A program made the translations under genes and the position numbers. 64,000 nucleotides of DNA, from positions 1-64,000 of the forward strand of contig JAAAIG010000092.1 of the NCBI GenBank assembly GCA_015852425.1, written 5' to 3'. The notes beneath the pieces are model-generated. The model was not told where the DNA came from and searched no databases. It worked only from the letters and a program-made list of their open reading frames with translations. The first letter of the stretch is position 1. Each line of letters opens with the position of its first letter. This DNA is from Gryganskiella cystojenkinii (lineage: Eukaryota > Mortierellomycota > Mortierellomycetes > Mortierellales > Mortierellaceae). This document shows positions 58,739-64,000 of this stretch, piece by piece.

Positions 58739-61700
58739 CTATGAGCTTGGTTTGAAAAATTTGGAAAGAGATGGGGTTGTGGATGTTGCTGTTGTTGACG
58801 TAGGTGCTTGTTTACGCTTCCCTCGATTCGAAGATGAAGATGAAGAGACAGAGGACGAGGCGGCCCGTTTTGAACCACTGGAATGTGACACACTGGAGGT
58901 TGCAGTGTTGGTTTGTTGTAATTGTTGTTGTCGTTCCAGTTGTTGTTGTTGGCGATCTTCTTGCTGGAGTTTCATGGCAAAGTGAAAATCCTGATGTTGT
59001 TCCCATTCGTCAATAGGGATCTGTTTTGGACCCCCCGAGCATTGGTCGCACCAGAGCATTGCTGTTGGGTGGTGATGGACAGCGGCAGTTGCTTGTGTTG
59101 TCGTTATTGTCGTCGGCTGATGCACAGTAATTTCCGCATCGGGAGAAGGAGCAGGTGAGGCGGCTTGTGGAGAGACGCCTGTGGGTGAATTTGGCGTGGA
59201 AGCCTCCGAGTCTTGGTCACCAGAATCGAGCTGCAATTGATGAACAGCTTTGACGATCGGGTTTGGTTGTGACGAATAGGATGATGGTTCAAAAAACCGT
59301 CTCCGTCGTCTGGGTATATTATCGTCCAAAGCTGCGGACGACACAGTCTCGACCGATGACTTGGACATCGAATCCTTGTTTAAACGGCTTGGACTAAACT
59401 CTTCCTTGATAGCCATGGAGTGACCGATTGCTGACGGGGATTGCTGTTGTGCCACTGCCGTGGTATCCGTCCTTGAAGTGGTCTGCTCTGTCTGTCGAAA
59501 ACCCGGTTTTTGCGCGAGTGGCGGTGGCGATTGTATTGAAGGCGCTGGCGGCGGAGCTTTGGAAAAAAACTTTGTAATATCGCCCATGGCACTGCCCTTC
59601 CCACCAGCAAAATTCGAGACTGTGACCGTCAGCAGAACCAGTGGCAGGATCGGTCGCCCTCCACCAGTCTCGGCCTCCTTGATCAACTTTTCGACTGTCC
59701 CGTACATCTTTCTTGACATGCCCTCGACCCCTCCGTATTCAAATCGACTTGCGAACGGCATGGATCGTGTTCCCTTATAGGGAGCACGAAAACTCGACTT
59801 CTTCTCGGCTGTTCCGGCATCCTGCTGATCCTGCCAAGCCTTTCGACCACCGTAGAATCCTAAAGAGATGGTTCTCGGCCATCGTTCTGTTTCCTCGAAT
59901 TCGGCCTCGATCCTGGAAACGAGTTCGAGACATGTCGAGGTGATCCAAAACTGAATCTCTTCGAGATCACTCAGCGCTGGGATAAAAGATTTATGAGAAG
60001 TCATGGATTTGGATTTGATTTTCCGGATCCCGACATGATCAATCCCTCGGGTCCATTGCCAGAGTTCTAATCCGGCCTGGTCACCGTATCGCTCTTGAAG
60101 GGTTCGTAAAGGGATAGGCCAGAGTTGAGAGGCACGTTCGAGATTGTAGTTGACAAAAAAAAAAAAAAAAAAATGCTGGTTAATACCTAGGGTCGACTAC
60201 TTTACGTCGTTTCGAAAGAAAATTTCATCCGCCTACCTGCTGGAATGGTTTGTTCATGCCAGATCCAAGTTTTGCCAAGAGCTTGTTACTCGAGATGCCC
60301 GCTGAACAGGTATACCCGAGCTCATCCTTGACAGCCTGTCGGACCTCATTACAGATCTCTGCTGCCTTGAGCATCTGCATCTCGCCCCAAAACTGTTCCT
60401 CGAACGTGTCCTCAGGGATTCCGAAATAGGGCCGTAATTGTTCCAATTCGATGCGTAATCGTTCAGCCTCGGCTTCCTTTTCGATCCGAAGTTCCTCCTC
60501 GGTTTTTTCCACTGGTATTTCTTCCTCTGTTGGGGGTACTTTGACTGGTCGAGAGGAAGAAGCAGAGGAACGGCGTTGTCGGATGACGGTCGTGTTGGCA
60601 GTGAAATCCTGAGGTTGTGAAAAAGAAGCTTCAAATTCGCTGTCGAGGTATTGTTCCAGATCCGGATCGAATTCCTCGTCTTCTGAGGCTACAGCAGCAA
60701 CAGCTGGTGCGAGTTTCTGTTTGGATTCTTGGTGCATAATACTGGTATTGTTCAGAGCTTCTGTTTCCGTGCTGTCGCTTGGGACTGTCTCGTCATCATC
60801 TTCTTCCTCGAGTTCGTCTGTGATCGGGATATCTTTCAGACCTTGCTCTGCCAAATGCTCATCGTCATCAATACCGGGACCACGACGACCACTCTCCTCG
60901 TCGTCATCATCATCGTCGTCATCGTCATGGCCCATCTGCGGCGCGGGTACTCCTTCCCGGGGCATTCCAAAGACGACGCCAGCGTGTGAATAATCTCTCG
61001 CCCAGTTCAAGGGTTCAGCGGTGTGACAGTCCCATTTTGAAAGATCTGAGCCGTATTCGTCCATGATCCGTTGGTTGACGTCATCGGTCACGTCCACAAA
61101 GATCTCGTCCAGACCACCCTTTTGAAATTTGGAACAGTATTTCGAAAAGACGGAAAAGATCCGAGCCGAGGCTTTTCGATAGGGGTCAAGGGAGACTTTG
61201 TGGGTGTATCGGGAGGGGGAAGGGTAATAATCTGGTTGAGAGTCACCAGGTCCTAATGTCGCGACGTGTGCGCATACGAGTTCTAAAAGTGAGTATTGGG
61301 GAGATCTTGTTGTGTTAGCTTTCATTCTCACGAACATGCGGCTAAAACGACACTGAGAATAACGCGTTTTTTTTTTTTAAAAAAAAGCATACCAGGACAG
61401 AGCTGCTTCGCATCAAAGACATTGTGATGGAGTCGCGTGATTCCGAACTTCCGGGCTGCATAGTTGACGGCGATGATGGCGTTCCATTGTTGAGAGACCA
61501 AGGGAACATCCGAGGACAATCCCAATCGTATTTGTTCTATTTTGGATGATCAAACAAACAAAAAAAGGTGTTAGGTCTTGGATCAAAACAGCAAAGCACA
61601 AAAGCGGGGCTTTCTCCCTGATCTTTGTATCTTGCATTTCCGCGTTGGTACTTGCCTACTTGAGCAAAGAAACAGTCTAATGGGGCCAAAAGGAGAAAAG

Positions 61701-61916
61701 AGAAAAGAAGGAAAAAAAAGTCAGCAATTTTTTATTTTTTTTGGAAAGAGAGCATTCAAAAATATTTGGTGGCAACAAAAGGCGAAATGAAGAGGCGAAT
61801 GCATTAAATACATTCCAAATGGCAAATACATTACCAAGGTCGATGTGTAGAAAGCATTTACGTTTCCGTAAGACCTCGGGCGTGTTGTTGCGCGACGAGG
61901 AGGTCGGAGTGGTCAT
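58739..61916 (-). CDS. RAD30: DNA polymerase eta (Y-family translesion polymerase)
   Basis: Five exons (61916-61835, 61676-61656, 61536-61393, 61282-60237, then about 60175-58739) give about 909 residues. Motif I HIDLDCFFAQVE (residues 23-34) is assembled across a 21-bp microexon, whose downstream intron begins GC rather than GT. KFQKGGLDEIFVDVTD carries the second catalytic Asp-Glu pair. After a long acidic insert, ELGYTCSAGISSNKLLAKLG completes the palm. The little-finger region (QLWPIPLRTLQERYGDQ, WTRGID) follows. The C terminus has a UBZ zinc finger (CDQCSGGPKQIPIDEWEQHQ-DFH) and PIP-like boxes (SLSKFFKPSS at the very end, ITKFFSKA inside) for PCNA. The thumb segment normally found between NKP and the little finger (L-P-I...L-G-G-K-x-G) is missing at a run of 19 A (60155-60173). 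The enzyme bypasses UV dimers. Confidence 0.92.
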
Positions 61917-62139
61917 TTAGAATGAGTTACAAAGGGGACATTAGCAATAGAATGGGGGTGAATGAATAAAGAGAAAAGGAGAGTGGTGGGGTGCTGTCCA
62001 CTGTTCGGTTGACTTTTTCTATGTCTTTGGCACGCGGAGCAAAGCCACCCGAATTATCGACATTAGATTTTATTCGGATAATTTTATTTTTCTTCAATAA
62101 ATAAACATTGTCGCCCGATCGTTGGTGTTTTCTCTTTCC
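61917..62139. other. Spacer upstream of Pol eta
   Basis: Short region between the Pol eta start and the 3' end of the next minus-strand gene; it must hold the Pol eta promoter. AATAAATAAA at 62095-62104 is on the plus strand. Confidence 0.4.
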
Positions 62140-64000
62140 TCAGTACGACTTGTAAATGTTCTTCATGTACCAGTCACCCTTGAAGACCTTGGTCTGACCA
62201 ACGATCATGGTCATCCGTTCGATCAACGGTCCCTGCGATTGCGGTTGTGGCGGCAGTTTCCTCGTACCGTTCTGCTTGCTGGCACTCTTCCGGATCTCCC
62301 TGTTCATCTTGGCGATGCGATCATGTCTCTTGCGTCTCGAGAACCGATCCTCCAAAGGAGGGGACTTTTTCACTGAGGACTGGCCCGTCCACTCGTCGTA
62401 CTCGTAGACGTCCTGGTATGACTGACCCTCAGCCTTCTTTTTCTTCTGTTGAATCGGCACACCGTTATGACCGTTCTCCAGTCCGTCAACGCCGGCTCGC
62501 TCATCCTCATCCTCGTAATCCGAGGGATGATGACGATCCAACTCCTCGTCATCATCTTCAAACTCTTCCTCATCAAAAATATCCATGACCTCGACCCAGG
62601 GTTGCTCCGTATAGTCATCCTCGGCTGGTTCTTGGTAGACCCCGTCCTGCTGTTGGTTTCGCTTCTTTTGTTTCAACATTTCGGCCTTGACAGCCAACGC
62701 AACCGCGCGGGCCTCGACTTGTTCCGAGACGGTGACCTTGAGAGTTCCCATATGACCAGATACGCGCAAGAACCGATAGCCGAGACGCTCGACCGAGATG
62801 TGGGGCTTGTAACCATGACCGGCCGAGGGGACGACTGAAAGGGAAGAGGACGATGATGCATCCGAGATCGTACTCTGCGCCGACACATATGAGGATCGAA
62901 CACTCAACGTCGAAGAGTACATAGGGTTTGAGGATGAGGGAGAGCCCATCGTCGAGGACGACAAAGAGCCATAATCTTGCGATTGTCGATGACCATTGGT
63001 GCCGCCATTGTTCAAGGTCGTAGAGGATCTAGGCCAGGGATCGCCCTCGAGTCGACCAATCATCTGGATGCCAATCTTGTCCCGCCACCATCTCAACTCG
63101 GCGAGATCCTCGATCACGGTCCACTGCACAAGTGCAGATCTGTAGAACGAGGCCCCGTTATCCAACTCGAGTTTCTGTAACCGCTGGTGGACCGTGACAA
63201 ACAAGTGTTGGAACTTGATCCCGGCCTGGTTCCCCTGACGTTTGATCGGTGTCGAGTTGTAAGGGTTGGAGGAGGACGATGAAGAGGAGGTTGAGGTTGC
63301 GGCAGGTGTGGGAGGAGGCGTTGCAGTCACTGCACCTGGAGTCGATGGCGCTGGCAGCGGGAAAGCCGAGGAGGCAGGCGGCGAAGTCGAATACTGCTCA
63401 GACGGGGACATGGACGATTGGTGATGTGGAGGCAAGGGAAAAGAGGAATCGCTCCAGGGTATATCCATCGCACCAGAAGAAGCGGACGATGGTCGACGGT
63501 TTTGATCGAATGATTGTTGGGTATAAAGTGGAGATGGAGTCGATGAATCCTCAGTTGCAGGGGTGCTCACGGTCACAGACAACGACTTGTTCTTATACTC
63601 TGCAGGGTTATAAGGCGTGACGATCGGTCGCGAAGTCTTGCCGCTCTGGGGCGACTTTATGGCAGCGACGGCTTTGGAGGCAAATCCAGGCAACGTCCGC
63701 GACTTGCTCTTCTTGGCTGAAAAGTAATCTGCACTTTCGGCACCACCAGTAGTTGTCGGTGTCGAATGAGCCTGAGAGCCAAACGATGCACTTGTCGGGC
63801 TGACGGAGGAGTATTCGTTGTCGCTGCCATAGCTCGCCGCCTCTCGGGAATGGCCGTTGGACTGTCCGTTTGACGAAGAGCCATAGAACCCAGGCGTGGC
63901 GACGGCGATCGACCGTTGGATCAACAACTTTGCGCCCAGCGTGAATCCACTCGCGGATTTCGCCAGGACCTTGTACTCTGCATACGTCAAAAGTGTATGA
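62140..64000 (-). CDS. Unknown protein, 5' end beyond the window
   Basis: The minus-strand frame is open from the stop at 62140 through the right edge of the window without an ATG at its visible beginning, so the gene continues outside and at least 620 residues are seen. Ser/Pro/Thr-rich disordered stretches surround two folded-looking blocks: QHLFVTVHQRLQKLELDNGA with SALVQWTVIEDLAELRWWRD and KIGIQMIGRLEG, and HISVERLGYRFLRVSGHMGT with LKVTVSEQVEARAVALAVKA. An acidic segment (FDEEEFEDDDEELD) and a basic C-terminal part (RFSRRKRHDRIAKMNREI) follow, ending in KGDWYMKNIYKSY. I recognise no family. Confidence 0.7.
   Translation of the reverse strand, partial: HTLLTYAEYKVLAKSASGFTLGAKLLIQRSIAVATPGFYGSSSNGQSNGHSREAASYGSDNEYSSVSPTSASFGSQAHSTPTTTGGAESADYFSAKKSKSRTLPGFASKAVAAIKSPQSGKTSRPIVTPYNPAEYKNKSLSVTVSTPATEDSSTPSPLYTQQSFDQNRRPSSASSGAMDIPWSDSSFPLPPHHQSSMSPSEQYSTSPPASSAFPLPAPSTPGAVTATPPPTPAATSTSSSSSSSNPYNSTPIKRQGNQAGIKFQHLFVTVHQRLQKLELDNGASFYRSALVQWTVIEDLAELRWWRDKIGIQMIGRLEGDPWPRSSTTLNNGGTNGHRQSQDYGSLSSSTMGSPSSSNPMYSSTLSVRSSYVSAQSTISDASSSSSLSVVPSAGHGYKPHISVERLGYRFLRVSGHMGTLKVTVSEQVEARAVALAVKAEMLKQKKRNQQQDGVYQEPAEDDYTEQPWVEVMDIFDEEEFEDDDEELDRHHPSDYEDEDERAGVDGLENGHNGVPIQQKKKKAEGQSYQDVYEYDEWTGQSSVKKSPPLEDRFSRRKRHDRIAKMNREIRKSASKQNGTRKLPPQPQSQGPLIERMTMIVGQTKVFKGDWYMKNIYKSY

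Overview
This window is nuclear DNA of a filamentous fungus. Most genes are split by short GT-AG introns (about 60-180 bp), genes lie on both strands with short intergenic spacers, and the proteins are fungal: Def1, Bud27/URI, Tyr1, a CFEM protein, a Kre9-type wall protein and a barwin/expansin-like protein. The set of lineage-specific membrane proteins, the Crinkler-like relic and the long homopolymer runs suggest an early-diverging Mucoromycota fungus, possibly Mortierella-like. That placement is an inference, not something a marker in the window proves. One run of 113 N (52959-53071) marks an assembly gap.

Layout. 0-6.5 kb: an FAD monooxygenase and a Def1-type CUE/Q-rich protein, both on the minus strand. 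6.5-12.9 kb: a gene-poor block with a decayed minus-strand ORF carrying one in-frame stop, a low-confidence ORF, the first copy of a dispersed coding-like segment, a degenerate tandem array and a dead Ty3/Gypsy reverse-transcriptase fragment. 12.9-31 kb: a dense housekeeping block with eIF2-gamma, URI1/Bud27, DPM1, a damaged unknown gene, TRM61, an Rpr2/Rpp21-type RNase P protein, cytosolic AsnRS, a small unknown protein and a 794-residue unknown membrane protein. 31.6-41.5 kb: surface and secreted proteins (Cys-rich single-pass protein, Kre9-like membrane protein, CFEM protein, expansin-like protein) mixed with a frameshifted Crinkler-type N terminus and two further copies of the dispersed segment. 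42-46.8 kb: prephenate dehydrogenase and a stomatin. 47-50 kb: poorly resolved, partly conflicting exons and an in-frame 111-bp tandem duplication. 50-64 kb: a kelch membrane protein, TIM21, SmG, Rheb, DNA polymerase eta and a partial unknown gene cut by the right edge.

The genes do not form one pathway. The housekeeping set covers translation (eIF2-gamma, AsnRS, TRM61, RNase P), RNA polymerase II turnover and assembly (Def1, URI1), splicing (SmG), glycosylation (DPM1), mitochondrial import (TIM21), TOR signalling (Rheb) and lesion bypass (Pol eta; Def1 is also linked to transcription-blocking damage). Several pairs share short divergent promoters: TRM61/RPR2, AsnRS/27351 gene, and TIM21/SmG. 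I did not find a convincing new multi-gene system. The most unusual signals are the three dispersed copies of a conserved peptide-coding segment, one lying beside the Crinkler relic, two otherwise open ORFs each broken by one in-frame stop, and a Pol eta gene that lacks its expected thumb segment at a homopolymer run.
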